Shown: piece by piece, positions 45,521 through 58,510 of the stretch
How positions within the stretch are numbered: position 1 is the first letter of the stretch
Layout of the letters: every line of letters begins with the position of its first letter
Assembly (NCBI GenBank): GCA_028751875.1
Contig: CM054165.1
Span: 24,317,650 to 24,381,649, forward strand
Source: Rapana venosa
Lineage: Eukaryota; Mollusca; Gastropoda; Neogastropoda; Muricidae
Length of the DNA: 64,000 nucleotides
Direction of reading: 5' to 3'
Notes under the pieces: model-generated
Told to the model about the DNA's origin: nothing
Seen by the model: only the letters and a program-made list of their open reading frames with translations
Databases searched by the model: none
Program-made: the position numbers and the translations under genes

Positions 45521-45663
45521 ACAAGCGTGCGCGCGCGCGCGCGCGCGACACACACACACATACACATACATACCACACACATTTAAACGCACGTATAGCC
45601 AGCATGGCACACCACACCACACACCCCCTTCACACATACACATACACACTCACACCCCACATA

Positions 45664-45713
<50 letters not shown>

Positions 45714-45715
45714 CC
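45521..45715. repeat. (GC)n and (AC)n microsatellites
   Basis: CG/GC run at about 45,525-45,547, then AC repeats to about 45,712. Confidence 0.88.
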
Positions 45716-46395
45716 TGGATACATATCCATTCGCAAGACATTTCCTCACATACAAGATACTAACACATGTCATAATTTCAAAATATCATAACCATACATT
45801 TGTACAGACAAAAACCAGGAAATAAACATTATTTGAGTACGAAGACAGCAAGCCACAAAGCATCAAGAAAAATGACCAATCTAACATCAGCTATTTCAAC
45901 AATAAACACACAGAACTGTTTTCTTTCCGCTCTCATCTGCACACCCCTGTGAATGGGCGCTCATTACTACTCACTGACACACACATACACACATACACAC
46001 ACAATACACCACACACAATATTCATGTATGCGCAATCCTATATACACATTATTAGAATTTATACAAAAGTTCCACAGAAGTAATGAATGTCCAACAGAAC
46101 ATTGCAAATTAACAATCCAAAACCATTCTGCATTAACAGCAAAATACAACCAGACGTCATTTAGGGGGAAAACTCAGACAAGTTCATTGTTAACAAATCA
46201 AAACAAGCAAGGGCACACACACACACACACACACTACAATTCAAAGCAAGCTCACTAATGTCATTAAAAGAGAAAAGAGGGGAGAAAAGAGAAGAGAGAG
46301 AGAGAGAGGAAAGAGGGGATAAGAAAAGAGAGAAGAGAGAGAGGGGAGGGGATAATTTGGTATAATGCAAGGGAGGATATGCTTACTTTGTTTCC
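45716..46395. other. Unassigned, with (AC)n and GA-rich tracts
   Basis: AC repeats at about 45,975-46,010 and 46,214-46,234; an AGAGA-rich tract at 46,268-46,350. No gene seen. Confidence 0.5.
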
Positions 46396-49170
46396 AACAG
46401 ATCAATTGTGGATTTTTATTTTTGATGCATCAAGTGGATGAAAAAATGACTTTTAAAGATTGTTAATGATTGGAGTTGTCTAAATGAGTCAGGAAGGGAG
46501 TTCCACAGCACGGGGCCCTGAGTAAAGTAAGCTAGATTTGAACAAATTATTCTTGGATTGGGACACATGGCTTTTCGGTATTTCTGGAATGATTCATTGG
46601 GAACTTGTCTTTTAAGGATGAGGGAAAAGTTCCTGTCATTATCTTAAACATCATGATGCCTTTGTTTAAATCTTAGTCTTTGGTGTAGGGAAGAATATTT
46701 AACTGGGTATAATCCACTTCTAGTAAGGTATCTTCTTCAGAAAAACCCATTTTTAAGAGCACGTTTATACAGACTTAATAATGGTTTCATAGTGTTTGCA
46801 CTAGCAGAATCCCACAGGGTTGAAGCATAATCTATTGAGGATTGTATATAAGCTTAAAGAATAATTTTCTTGAATGAAAGTCAAGAAAATGTTGATTTTA
46901 GTCAGTTGGGGAATACTCTTTGAGAATGTATTTGCACAGATGGGATATGTGATGGTACCAGCTGAGATTTTCATCAATTGTTACTCCTAGAACTTTGTGG
47001 TGAGAGGCTTGTTCTATTGTTTCCTTTTCCCAATATGGATTGGAGAAAATTTTATTAGATAGATTTTGTCGCTTTTGTCTGGTAGTGATAAGCATGCATT
47101 TTTTTTTTTGGGGGGTGTATAGACATGTGATTTAGTCAGTCTATTTGACAAGATCATCAGTGCTATTTTGCAATGTCTTTGCAGAGAGTTAATTTTCAGT
47201 ATGGCTTGTATGTATGGTTGTGTCGTCAGCAAAAAGTTCGCATTTAGATTTGATATGGAGAGGAAGGTCATTTATGTATAATGAAAAGAGAATTGGTCCT
47301 AAGATGGACCCCTGTGGTACTCCATAATGAATGGGTTTTAGTGTGGATGTGGACGTAGCTATTGAAACACATTGTTGCCTGTTTGTAAGATAAGAAGCAA
47401 GAAGTTCAAGAGTATTTGTAAGAATTATATAAGTCTAGCTTTTTAATGAGAAGTCTTCGTCAATTGTATCAAATGCTTTTTTGAATCTACAAAAAAATAC
47501 TCCACAAAAATTTATTGTCATTAATTTTAGACAGCCAATTGTCTACAAACTGTTAATGCCGTATGGCACGAGTGATTTTTTTCAAATCCAGACTGATTTG
47601 GGTGAAGTAAGTTGTTAATATCTATATGATGGACTATGTGTTTATTCATATGTTTTTCCAAGGGTTTTAAAAGGGTAAAGATAAAAAAGAGATTGGCCTA
47701 TAATTTGAGGGATCAGAAGTGTCTCCAGACTTTGGATCGGAATCACCTTAGCAGTTTTGAAGGCGTTGGGGAAATAGTTTCTTACAAAAGACAAAGGTTA
47801 TAGAAAATGTTTTCAGAGTGTCTGTAATAACTGGAGCTGAGAGTTTTAGTATCTGCCATCTTTTTCCATCAAGCCCACGCGTACTTGATTGTTTGAGGTG
47901 AGTCAGGTAATCGTAGACCTCAGAAACAGATATGAATGGTATGTGGAGTTTTGATGGAATACGCTTTTCTTGGCAGAATTGTTTTAGTTCATTGAGATCA
48001 TTGGACTTCGATTTATCATTGTTAATTATGTTACAAGAAATATTAATGAAGTGTTTGTTTATTTTTCAGCAGAAATATTTTTAATTACGTTACATTGAAG
48101 ACAATTGATTATTTGTTATTTGATTGATTGCCTTCCATACAGTCTTTGAATTTTGTTTGGAGAAAGTAGATCTTGGAAATTTTCCTTTTCTCTCGCCGTT
48201 TTTGTGAATTTATGGCATTTCTTAATTTTTTTGGGGCCTCCTCATAATATTTATGTTCTTTAAGAAATCTCTAAGATAGCATGCTTCTTCTAGTTCCTTT
48301 GAAAAACCAAGGTGGTTTGCGGACATGTTTGATCCAAAGGGTTTTTTAAATGGGGAATGTTTGTATAGATTTCAGTAAAAACTTTATCCAGAACTCAATG
48401 GCCAGGTCTGGTTTCAGTAATATTGAATGTTTCCGAGAGCATGGAACTGCTTAACTCTAGTAAGAAAAGCTGCTCATTAAATTTTGCAAAAGAGCGAATA
48501 GGTTATATTTTTTATGGCCAGGTTTAGGAATTTTTGTTCCTTTTTTTAAACCTGTGGTACAGACTGGGTAGTGGTCGCTACAGTTGTGTACAGGGACACA
48601 AGTTTCTATGAGTTTTTAGGGTCTGATACATAGATGTGATCAATGATTGTGTTAGAATTTGATGTAACTCTTGTGGGTAAAGTTACTAATTTGGGGTGAA
48701 GTTTTTATGAGTTAATAACTTGGTCCATTGGTTGTTTACTTTTGCTAGGTAAATATTAAAATCACCTAGTAAGAATATTTTCCCAAATTCTAATAGACAA
48801 ACGTTCTCATGGAGTCAAACTTGTCTATCCAATTTTTTCTTTCTGTTGGATTTCTGTAGCAGAACCCCATTATAATAGGCGCTGCACCTTTTATAGCTAC
48901 TTCGATCCAGATGGATTCTACTTCATAACGTTCAAGATGGAAGAGACGTTGAACTTTACAGACTCACTAAATAGATTAAGAGCCCTGTTTCTTTGGGCTT
49001 TTGCGGATCTTTTCGCATGATTTTATATCCTGGAATGGAAATTTTCAGTGTTGGTTATGTGTTCTGTAAGTCTTGACCGGAAAGACCTAGTAAAATGAAA
49101 TGGTTTGCCTTGGTTTGTGATGAGTCTTGTTATATCTTCGATTTTATTGACTGCATGGTTTTAAATATTT
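46395..49170 (-). pseudogene. Non-LTR retrotransposon ORF2 relic (endonuclease and reverse transcriptase)
   Basis: On the minus strand: endonuclease C-terminal motif NCSDHYPVC (about 48,560-48,590), a linker, then RT with ELFADDTTIHT (about 47,209-47,241), CMLITTRQKRQNLSNK (about 47,099-47,052), HKVLGVTIDENLSWYHHI (about 47,006-46,953), and toward 46,500 the C-terminal block that ends in a short, Leu-rich tail. Stops and frameshifts are frequent. There is no RNase H. The type matches the fragment at 37.4-38.3 kb. An ORF1-like frame lies upstream in the same orientation at 50.7-52.7 kb, so the two may be one element. Confidence 0.8.
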
Positions 49171-50080
49171 AGGTGGCAAATTCGTAAGCCATCCTTGGAG
49201 GGCCATGAATGTGTCTTGAATACATCATTAAAGTTAGTTTTGTGAGGAAAGTTTTAATGTGTACAAGAATGGTGAAGATAAGGAAGAAAAGAGAGACAAT
49301 GAATAATAATAATAATAGGAGGGGGGAGTGAATACTTGATAGGGGTATAGTGGTGGAAGGGGGGAAGAAAGGAGTAAAATCAATTACCACTCTGTAGCAC
49401 AAAATGTGTATATAACTCAATCGTCTGACAGTAGTCTGACGAGAAAAAAAAAAAAAAAAATAAAATAAAATAAAATAAAAATCTACAGGTGGCTACCGAG
49501 AGAAAGGGGAGATATTTTAAAAAGAAAAAAAAAAAAAGAAAAAAAAAAAAAAAAAACCCCCCCAACAAACAACAACAACAAGGCAACCAATCACCCCAAC
49601 AAGCGAGGCGAGACAATACAGTAAAGCACCTGTAAATAAAAGATGCCAGAATATGAATAATAAGCACAACTACAATCAGCACAGATCCTGGAAAATATGA
49701 TTTTAAAAGAGAATTAAAAATAATAATAAAAAAGTAAGAACAAATTTAAAAAAAATTAAAAAAAAGAAAAGAAAAGAGAAAGGAAGTGATGAGCACAATC
49801 AGCACTGTTCCTGAAAGCTTGGTCCTGGTACAGGAGATCGACACTGGTTTGTCCTTCACTGTTTGCTTCACACTGCAGCACTGGTGGGTGTGTCTCGAGC
49901 ACAGAATCAGATTTATGATATAAAATTAAACTGTCTGCTTCACACTGCAGCACGGGGTGAGCGTGTCCCCGAGCACAGAATAGAGATTTATGATTTTAAA
50001 ATAAACTGTCACCAAATTGACATTTCAAGGCCATGGGTAGCAAAAACACAGGAGTAAGTCCTTGTAAGATGTTATGCAAC
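49171..50080. other. A-rich and tandemly duplicated region between ORF1-like and ORF2
   Basis: A-rich runs at 49,441-49,480 and 49,515-49,556. A unit containing TGCTTCACACTGCAGCAC is present twice (49,863-49,925 and 49,935-50,000), each followed by GAGCACAGAAT and GATTTATGAT. No gene seen. Confidence 0.55.
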
Positions 50081-50640
50081 TTCTAACTAATGATGGTTAA
50101 GGGGAAGTGTTCATACACATGCTGCAGTAGAACGCACATACACAACCCTTTGTTCACACACAACACAACACACATACACACACACGTAGTGCACCATGGG
50201 CACAAAATAGGTGTACCTGCATACCCATCCACACCCACACACACCCACCCACCCACCCACACACACACACACCACAACACACACATTTAAATTTGGGGAA
50301 AACATTGGTGGGTGAGAATTTGTTACACCAGAGTTTCTAGTGTAACCCTAGACAAAAAGTTGGAGCCTGGGTGAAGTCTGGTGGCGGACACTGCTGGGTA
50401 GGGTGGGGGCTGGCGGTGGGGAGGAGGTGGGGTCGTCACATATCGTAACGTGGGAGAGTTTGTCTGTTGGCCCAGACACCGTCATTCAGGGGTTGGGGGG
50501 TAGGTTGGCGTCCTGACATCCGTGATGAAAAAGGGTACCCCAGGGACATGATACCCTTTTTGAAGCAGAGGTAAGGGGTTTTGCGTCCTTTGTACGTCAG
50601 TGGCCGTGTAGTTGGGGTCGTCAGGAGAGGCTGTCGTTGG
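50081..50640. repeat. (AC)n microsatellite and unassigned sequence
   Basis: AC/CCAC repeats at about 50,140-50,285, then G/T-rich sequence which on the minus strand could belong to the ORF1-like region. Confidence 0.5.
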
Positions 50641-52666
50641 TGTCGGGGGTCGGCGTATTTGGGGCTGAAACGCTAACCTGTCTGTACCTTTGGGGCTGGG
50701 AGGGAAAAGGTCAGAATATAAATTTTTGCGTGGGACATATTGGATAAAATTGACGGTCTTTTTAGAGGATGTCGTCCCATTGGGGATAATGGACGATGCC
50801 AGCAGCCTGGCGGGGGGGAAAACACATGCTTGATATTCTGATAAGTTGTGTCCTTTTTATTGTCTGTGATGGATGTATGGTTTTGCATGTGTTGATTTCC
50901 AGAAATGAAAAATGAGGTGCTGTACATCTTTGTTGGGGGGAATGTGTTGAAGCCAATGAATAAGGTCATCACTGTGAAACCTGAGATGCTGATGTTTTGA
51001 TTTCTGCCTTTGTAATAAGAATATCTGACTTGATGTGTCGTGTCACTGAGTAAACCCAGGATGAGATTCGTTGTGCTGGAGTGTACTCTTGTAGCTAGTT
51101 GTTGGCGTGGGGGTGGGAGTGTTGTTGGTAGTAGCCCTGAGGTGCTTCAGAAGTGTGTGATTGTAGTTTGTCTTTTTTTTTTCTTTGAGGACTGTTGTCC
51201 AAACTTTTGGGGTTTGGGTCTTTTCTTCCTCTGTGTTGTCACGGGCTTGCTTGCCAGAGTCTGTTTGGTTGTTGATGCTGACAGTGTTGGCAGTGTTGCT
51301 TGTGGCTTGGTTGTTGTTTTCCCTTCAGTAATTTCGGATGCTTTTTTGCCAGAGTCTTTTTTGGTTGTTGATGTTCACAGTATTGTCCATGCTTGTAGTG
51401 AAGTTGTTGAGTCAGGTGGAGTTGGCTTCTGGTCAGTGTTTTCATGTGTACATTGATTTGTGTTTTCGTCGTAGGGGTAGAGAAGAGAGAATCTTTTGGG
51501 TGGTAGGGAAGGATGATAGTAAGGAGTCCGTTCTTTGTCTGACTGCGTGTGTGAGGTTGAGTGTTTTGTGTGTGTGCTTTTGATAGTGTGCGTTTCAGTT
51601 CCGTGAGTTCTGACTTCAAGTCGTGGTTTTCTGTTTGCAGTGTGAGAATAGTTTTGGTGAGGGAACCCAATGCTTTGGTGGTTTTTTGGATTGAGCAAGA
51701 CAGTGAGTGTATCTTTTGCTTCAGTCGTTGTGATGTTTGGGTAACTGTTTGTTTGCACAGGAAACGAGGAAAGCGATGTGATTTTTGGTGAGAGCGGGTA
51801 ACTGATGGTGCGACGTGTTGCACAGTATGATGAGTGTGTTTTGTGTGCTGTTTTGGACGAATGTTAAAATGGATGCTTTCGTTGAGTGATGGAGAACTAG
51901 CGTCCCGCCTGGGGTGTGAATGTGGTGTTTTCGCTGTGTTTGGTGGAGTGGTTTGTGTTGTGTTCTCCTCTGCTGAAGTTCCCCTGGGCTGGTGCTGAAC
52001 TGGTGGGGATGAGGGTGGTGATACATCACACAGTGGGACATCAGGACTGGGGGGTTTGGGCTGGTGGTGACATTGGTAAATGGGAGCAATCTGGTTGGGG
52101 CAGGACTCCTGGATGGGGAGGATGTCCTGGAGAAATTATTCCGCCAGAGGGGGAAGGTTTTGGGGTTGGGGTAGAGGTACTTCGGACAGGTCACGCACAG
52201 CCTCGTCCAGGTTTGGCTGGGCTTCTTTCTGTGTCAGGCAGAAGATGGCTCGGATCACTTGTATCAGAGTCTGAAATTCTCTTTTTAGCCATCTTCTGCA
52301 CAGGTTGCCTTGCACAAGTACCGTTCCTGTTGTGTAGAAGGTGGTGATGGTGATCAGTTTCTTGTCTCCACAATTCACTTGTATTTTAGTTTTATAAAGT
52401 TCTTCACTAGGTAGGGTGGTGGGGATGCTGGTTAGGTCTCTATTTTCACTGAGGGAAATGGGTTTGTTAGGTTTGGCAAAGTCATTCCAACAAACGCTAA
52501 AGGCGGGTTGATCATTTACATTGTGCATGTAGCGTTTGTATAGGATCACTCTGGCCAAAGGGAGTAACTGAAAAGGGATTTTAAAAGTAAACTTTTTTTT
52601 GGGCAATTTTATGTCTATTTGGGGGGCCCAGCCCACACGGGGTTTTTTATCGGTGACAGCTGACAT
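50641..52666 (-). pseudogene. LINE ORF1-like reading frame, broken
   Basis: A 176-codon open frame (52,666-52,136) starts MSAVTDKKPRVGWAPQ and contains ITTFYTTGTVLVQGNLCRRW, a signature I associate with mollusc LINE ORF1 proteins. Beyond a frameshift comes Pro/Thr/Ser/His-rich sequence, then a heptad-like helical stretch (LTKTILTLQTENHDLKSELT, about 51,665-51,605), and toward 50,950-50,700 pieces that could be the end of an SGNH-type esterase domain as found in CR1-like ORF1. The ATG at 52,664-52,666 suits the first frame. ORF1 proteins bind RNA and chaperone nucleic acids. The esterase part is weakly supported. Confidence 0.5.
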
Positions 52667-52669
52667 TTT

Positions 52670-53460
52670 GGGGGTGGGTGGGGGGGTGGGGTGGACAAAG
52701 GGATTAGAGAGTAAGATGGAGTGGGGCGAAAACTGGGAGATTGGGGGTTCTGTTTCTAACCCAGGGCCCCCCTGGTCCCCAGTTCACATCTTTGAATAAT
52801 AGGGAACACTTCAGTATAAAAATTTAATTTTGACCATGGAGAAGTATCAAACAATACTAGGCCTATGTGACATAAAGGGTAGAAGGCTTGGACTAAAGGA
52901 AGAAGAGAGGAGGGAGGGGGGGGGGGTGTTAGAGCAAGGCCATCAAAAGCTGTGAACACAGACTAGGTCTAGCCTAGTGATGGCACTAGGCCTAGTGGCA
53001 CAATAGTATGAAGGCCTACACACACACAAACACACATCACTTCCTGATTGGGTAGGCCCTAGGCCTAGCCTAGCCTAGAGAGCCATCGAGCCAGAACTTG
53101 AGATTACTTCACACCTCATGCTGTAACACACCTTGGTGGCTGGCCACACCCGACATCCCACATCTGTAGCACAAGCCAGTGTGGCTGACTCAGTCACAAA
53201 GGATTAGTGTCGTCAAGGATTAACTTTTCCCGACTAGGCTATCCATGGGCATCAACTGTGACGGGTGAAGGGACATCAGTGTGAAAAAATGAAAAAAATT
53301 ATATTACTTTTTCACCAATATCTCACAAGGACACACCGTTACAAGAAAACCAACAGCACAGGTGCAATCCACATAATGAAAGAGGACCACAGGTCAAAAC
53401 TGAATATATTGGAAGACAGGTTCCGTATTAAATGAACATTTTTTCCAGAGAAACAAGACA
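52670..53460. other. Unassigned, with short repeated words
   Basis: A G run lies at about 52,917-52,926. The word CTAGGCCTA or its trims recur at 52,968-53,075 (CTAGGCCTAG is self-complementary). No gene seen. Confidence 0.5.
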
Positions 53461-53660
53461 CACGTCTACACACGTCGGAAGAGGAAGTAGAGAGGAGAGA
53501 GGAAAGGAGAGAGGAGGGAGAGAGAGGGGGAGAGACAAAGAAGGAGATATGGAAAGAGGAATAGAGAGAGGGAGAGAGGAAGGGAGAGAGTAAGAGAGAG
53601 AGGGATAGAGAGGGGGAAGAGAAAAGGGGTACAGGGAGAGAGACAGAGACAGATTATTAT
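53461..53660. repeat. GA-rich tract
   Basis: Interrupted GAGA, GGAGA and GAAGA repeats. Confidence 0.8.
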
Positions 53661-53945
53661 CCTATTACATCATATCAAATGATCACCATCTTCATTATTA
53701 TTTACTATATTATTATTATCATCACAAATCATCATCATTATTATATTATCATCGTAGTCGTCGTTTGTTTGTGATTATAGTTGTTATTGTTGTTGTTGCT
53801 GCTAGTATTATTATTATCAACATCATCATCATCAACATCATCATCATCATCATTTATTATTATTATCGCTACTACTTACTACTACACTACACTATTTACA
53901 CTCAAACCTCTACTACTACTACTACTACTATTTTTAAAATTTAAT
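53661..53945. repeat. (ATC/ATT)n and (CTA)n trinucleotide arrays
   Basis: Mixed ATT, ATC and GTT trinucleotides, then (CTA)n at about 53,910-53,930. The Leu/Ser-rich frame at 53,781 is a by-product. Confidence 0.88.
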
Positions 53946-53969
53946 CATTTTGGAGGAAACGGAATAAGC

Positions 53970-54175
53970 ACTTAAATTCTTTTCATATCCAGTCTCTGGG
54001 GTGCATGCGGTTTTGTAAATTCGTCATCCGTTCCCTCCCGGGCACACAATGGCCTACTCTTTGCAAAGGCGGAACGGGCCCTTTGACATGTTCGCAAGAT
54101 CTTCTACGTGCGTTCATACATGAGAGATAGAGAGAGCAAATTCAGCGGGCCCTTTTAAAATAATATAGCCACCGA
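53970..54175 (-). mobile_element. SINE fragment, family A with tail type 2
   Basis: Complement of the 61,690-61,795 tail: ACAATGGCCTACTCTTTGCA (about 54,046-54,065) and GTTCCCTCCCGG. The head is missing. Confidence 0.6.
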
Positions 54176-54605
54176 CTTTCATGACAGGCGGACAGCCACC
54201 ACTAGTCTTTGAAAGACCATCGTGGTCAGGCAGAAGAGGCCAGCATCAGCCACGAGGTGGACAACCCTACCAACATCATCATCACGGCACACCACCACCA
54301 CTGATGACCACAGCATCAGGGCAGTGACTCCTGATCCTGCCCAACATCCCTTTCTATTATCTGCCCTCCTGACACCCAAGCAGATGGACAGTCATGAACG
54401 TGCTGTGAGGACAGGGGTCGTTTTATCGTTGTTCCTCCGCTACAGCTCCCAGGTTCACCAACAAAGGTCAGAGTTTTGTCTGACGTGTAGCCCCGACTTC
54501 GGGGTTGGGAAGGCAACCCACAATGCACAGAGCAGCAAGCTAGAACAGGAAGAAAGGCCACCCCTACAGTGAGACTGCAAACTCCAAAACCTCAAATACA
54601 TATTA
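54176..54605. other. Unassigned; one 116-codon frame without a domain
   Basis: A + frame at 54,222-54,572 has balanced composition but no recognised motif, and overlaps an 81-codon minus frame. I do not call it a gene. Confidence 0.25.
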
Positions 54606-55180
54606 TACACAGTTCTTGTTCATGCGTGGATACACACGTGTCCGCGGCGTGCACACATACATCCCTACATACACACAAACACGCGCGTGCACACATACAT
54701 ACACACACACGCACAAACCATACACATGTGTTTTAAAGCCCCACCCACAAGCTCTCTCTCACACACATACACACGTACACACAGATATGCATCAAAGCAC
54801 ACGCACACCAACACACACACACACACACCAACACACACACACACACACATGTGCATCAAAGCACACCACAAAACACACACACACCACACACACACACACA
54901 CACACATGTGCAAAAAGCACACGAACACACACCAACCAAAAACACACACACACACACACACAACACACACCACACAAATGTGCATCAAAGCACACCAAAA
55001 ACACACACACACACACACACACACACATTTTGCATCAAAGCCACACGAACACACACACACACACAGGGGCATCAAAGACACCAAAACACACACACACACA
55101 CTCACACACATGTGCATCAAAGCACACGAACACACACACCACACACACCACAACACACACACACCAACACACACCAACTT
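54606..55180. repeat. (AC)n array punctuated by an inverted-repeat word
   Basis: The AC tract is interrupted about every 40-70 bp by TGTGCATCAAAGCACA or close variants (near 54,788, 54,850, 54,906, 54,978, 55,029, 55,067, 55,110). TGTGC and GCACA pair. The Thr-His frames are by-products. Confidence 0.85.
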
Positions 55181-55259
55181 TTTGAGAGAAATCTAGATAG
55201 AAAGGATGGGATGGCTAAGATAATCTGGTGATCTTGATTTCCCAAAAAGCGGGGATAAA

Positions 55260-55300
55260 GAAAGAAAGACAGACAGACAGACAGACAGGCGAACGGACGG
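55260..55300. repeat. (CAGA)n microsatellite
   Basis: AAGA then CAGA repeats. Confidence 0.8.
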
Positions 55301-55660
55301 GCGGACGACAGACAAAAAACCAAAAGAGATCTCTTTCAGCAACTGCAGGTCAGAAAACAATCATCCAACAGACATCAGCATGGTACCAAAATGTCTGTCT
55401 GCTTCAGTCTGAACCAAATGCAGCCTGTCATTCCCCACAGTTCATCTGATTTATCTGCTCTAAACCCAAAAAGTCATTGGGGATGATAAAAAGCAACAAC
55501 AACAAAACACAAAAGCCATGCAACCAAAGAACAAAATGAAGCTTTCTGTATCGTGAGGTACAAAAGAACAATAAAGGGAAATCACTCCTAGACCATTGCG
55601 GTAACAGCTTCTATGTCAGAGCTTTCTCCGTCAGGTTAGAATATAAACGTTGACTTTGTT
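55301..55660. repeat. Copy of a microsatellite-associated dispersed repeat
   Basis: GGGAAATCACTC followed by a GCGGTAACAGC-like word and TGTCAGAG (55,577-55,622) parallels 63,358-63,410 (GGGAAATCACTCAGATACAG, GCTAACAGCC, GTGTCAGT). The rest is unassigned. Confidence 0.5.
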
Positions 55661-55935
<275 letters not shown>

Positions 55936-55974
55936 TATTTATATATGTATGTGTGTGGGGTTTTTGTGTGGTGT

Positions 55975-56312
55975 AATTTTTTTAATTTCAGTTCTTTTAT
56001 TTCGAGGACAATGAGTACTGTTTTATGTGCTTTTACATCTGGTCCCCGTGTGCATGCCATTTTGTACATTTCGTCTTCCGCACAAATGGCCCTAACCTTC
56101 AAAACGATGCAGTGGGTTTAACACATGTGCAAGATGTTCTGCGCGAGTTTGCACACAGGACCTCTATGTATAGGCTCATCCGAAGCACTTTCGTGGGAGC
56201 GAAAGTTGGCACTGATGTTAATTTCCCGGGGAATCCCCTTCAACGGGCGCCTGAGTGGTGGCTGGAAATCAGGCCGTTTAATTGGCCAGCGTAATGCTCT
56301 AACCACCGGACT
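55975..56312 (-). mobile_element. tRNA-derived SINE, family A with tail type 2
   Basis: Minus orientation: the tail with CACAAATGGCC (about 56,081), a core with GCACACAGGACCTCTATGTA (about 56,150) and AAGTTGGCACTGATGTTAAT (about 56,203-56,222), and the head with GCTCTAACCACC as A-box complement (about 56,296). The B-box part is eroded. Confidence 0.65.
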
Positions 56313-56329
56313 ATTCCTTCCCCCCAAAA

Positions 56330-57040
56330 GGGGTGTGGGTGGGTAATGGTGTGGTTGAGAGCAATCATACATTCACCTTTTTTTTCCCATTTATAAAATC
56401 AAAATATCGGAACGAATTCTGTTTCAATTTTCTGTTTACTTCAGAAATGATGCATGATTGTGCTATGATTTCTTTCTCCTGCCCATGTATCATCAGCAGT
56501 TTCAAACGCTCACACAATTTTTCACAGCATACACGATTTCAGACTTGGGAATACTTTTTATAAAAAAAGCTCAAAGTAGACTGAGTTGTCAACGCAAAAA
56601 GAGGATAAAAACATGATTGTCAGAAAAAGTCCACAACAAAAATAAACTCCATTCTTTGGATCAGACGCATGCAGGCAAATGCGTTGTGCAAAAGCTAATG
56701 CAGACATATTTGATTCCTCTGTAGAAATATCTGAAAGGCTTTCAAAACTGACCCTGGCTTTTCACAATTCAAAATTAATGTTTTCCCACTTTTGGGTTTT
56801 CTCTGTTTCCTTGCTTTTTTAAAATGTAAGGCCACGGACTTTGGTCAAGTGTCAGAGATTTTCAGATGATCATTTTCCCCGTCCATTGGCGCTAAAGGAA
56901 TGAGTTAGAGGAGGAAAGAAAACACCACAGGGAAAGAGGGGCAGACAGACAAAGAAAAGGGAAAAAAAAAGCGAAAACCCAACATTATTCAGGAATATAA
57001 AAAATATTATATATACTGGAAATAATATTGTGATGATAAC
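56330..57040. other. Unassigned sequence
   Basis: No gene or repeat recognised. Confidence 0.3.
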
Positions 57041-57265
57041 GACTCGATGAGTGAGAGAAGACAGAGAGAGAGAAGAAGAAGAAAAGAAGAAGAAAAGAAG
57101 AAAAAGAAGAACAAGACAAGAAAAGAACAAAAACAACAAAACAACAACAAAAACAACCCAACAAGACGAAGAACAAGAAACTTGAAGAATCTGCATCACA
57201 ACAAGAAACAATCAGGATTACAGCTAAACAAATACAAATGATGATGAAGAGAAGAAAAACTACTA
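57041..57265. repeat. AAG/AAC-rich low-complexity tract
   Basis: GAGA, (AAG)n and (AAC)n stretches. Confidence 0.7.
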
Positions 57266-57925
57266 TCTACATCAGCTATGGCCAAATACAACAGACACAT
57301 TGTACATACTGTACGCACAACGTTCAACACTCTATCTACACTATGGCAAAAACACAGACCATTGTACTATACTGTACGCACAACGTCAACACCCTATCTA
57401 CACTATGGCAAATACAACAGACACATTGTACTATACTGTACGCACAACGTCAACACTCTATCTAAAACTATGGCAAAAACAACAGACACATTGTACTATA
57501 CTGTACGCACAACGTCCACACTCTATCTAACACTATGGCAAATACAAACAGACACATTGTACTATACTGTACGTTACAACATCAACACCTATCTACACTA
57601 TGGGAATACAACAGACACATTGTACTGTACTGTACGTACAAAAGTCAACACTCTATCTACACTATGGCAAATACAACAGACACATTGTACTGTACTGTAC
57701 GTACAACGCAACAAACCCCATCTACACTAGGCAAATACAACAGACACATTGTACTGTACTGTACGTACAAAAATCAACACTCATCTATACTATGGCAAAT
57801 ACAACACACACATTGTACTATATTGTACGCACAACGTCAACACTCTATCTACACTATGGCAAATACAACAGACACATTGTACTATACTGTACGTACACGT
57901 CAACACTCTATCTACTGTCACCGTC
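57266..57925. repeat. 64-bp minisatellite, about ten units (left array)
   Basis: Units contain CTATCTACACTATGGCAAAT, CAGACACATTGTACTATACT and GTACGCACAACGTCAACACT. Related to the right array at 58,785-59,480 but with different word variants. Frames of Thr, Tyr and Leu are by-products. Confidence 0.9.
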
Positions 57926-58510
57926 ATCTGCTCCCATAACCCCTCCAGGGTTGTAGGGCACTGGGATTGGCTCCATTTGCGGCGGTTGCGGCAAGTGCCG
58001 GGGTTTTTAGAAAGCTCTTCCCGTCCATTCAGTGATGTTGTCTGCCATTTTCTTTCTCGGGCTGCTTCGCCTTTTTTTCCCCTGCAAATGTTCATTGCAG
58101 TATGGTTTTGGAGAGCCCATCTGATCTTGTCACATGCCCATACCATCTGAACTTCTTCTTTTCTTGACTGTGGTCAGCAGGTCTTCGTAGTGCTTTACTT
58201 TTTGGGTGATGGTTTGTCGGACTTCCTCGTTGGTAATGTGGTCCATGTAGGAAATGCCAAGGGGGTCTTCTGAGGCATCTCATCTCCAAAGCCTGGATCC
58301 TCCTTTGTAGATCTCATTCAATGTCCAGTATTTGCATGCATACAGATATTGGAGATGACCAATGCATGCAGTAGCTTAACTTGGTCCTAGAAGATGTTTT
58401 GGTCTTTCCAGATGGTCTTGAGCTTCGCCATTGCTGCTACTGTTTTTGCAGCTCTTGCAAAGATTACGGTCTTTGAACCTTCTTCAGTAATAATAGCTCC
58501 CTTATCATAT
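57926..58510 (-). pseudogene. RTE-type LINE fragment, reverse transcriptase C-terminal part
   Basis: Minus strand, in shifting frames: a segment reading AIITEEGSKT near 58,500-58,470, AAMAKLKTIWKDQNI (about 58,442-58,398), MEMRCLRR (58,289-58,266), KKKFRWYGHVTRSDGLSKTI (about 58,155-58,096) and RKRWQ near 58,045. These are the ordered C-terminal blocks of RTE ORFs, ending in a stop near 57,918. It abuts a plus-strand fragment of the same ORF. Confidence 0.75.

Noticed and set aside
54222..54572. 116-codon plus-strand gene
   Set aside because: No domain, no support from splice or start context, and overlapped by an opposite frame of similar quality.
57278..57956. Tyr/Thr/His-rich frames of 118-150 codons
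   Set aside because: Translations of the 64-bp minisatellite.
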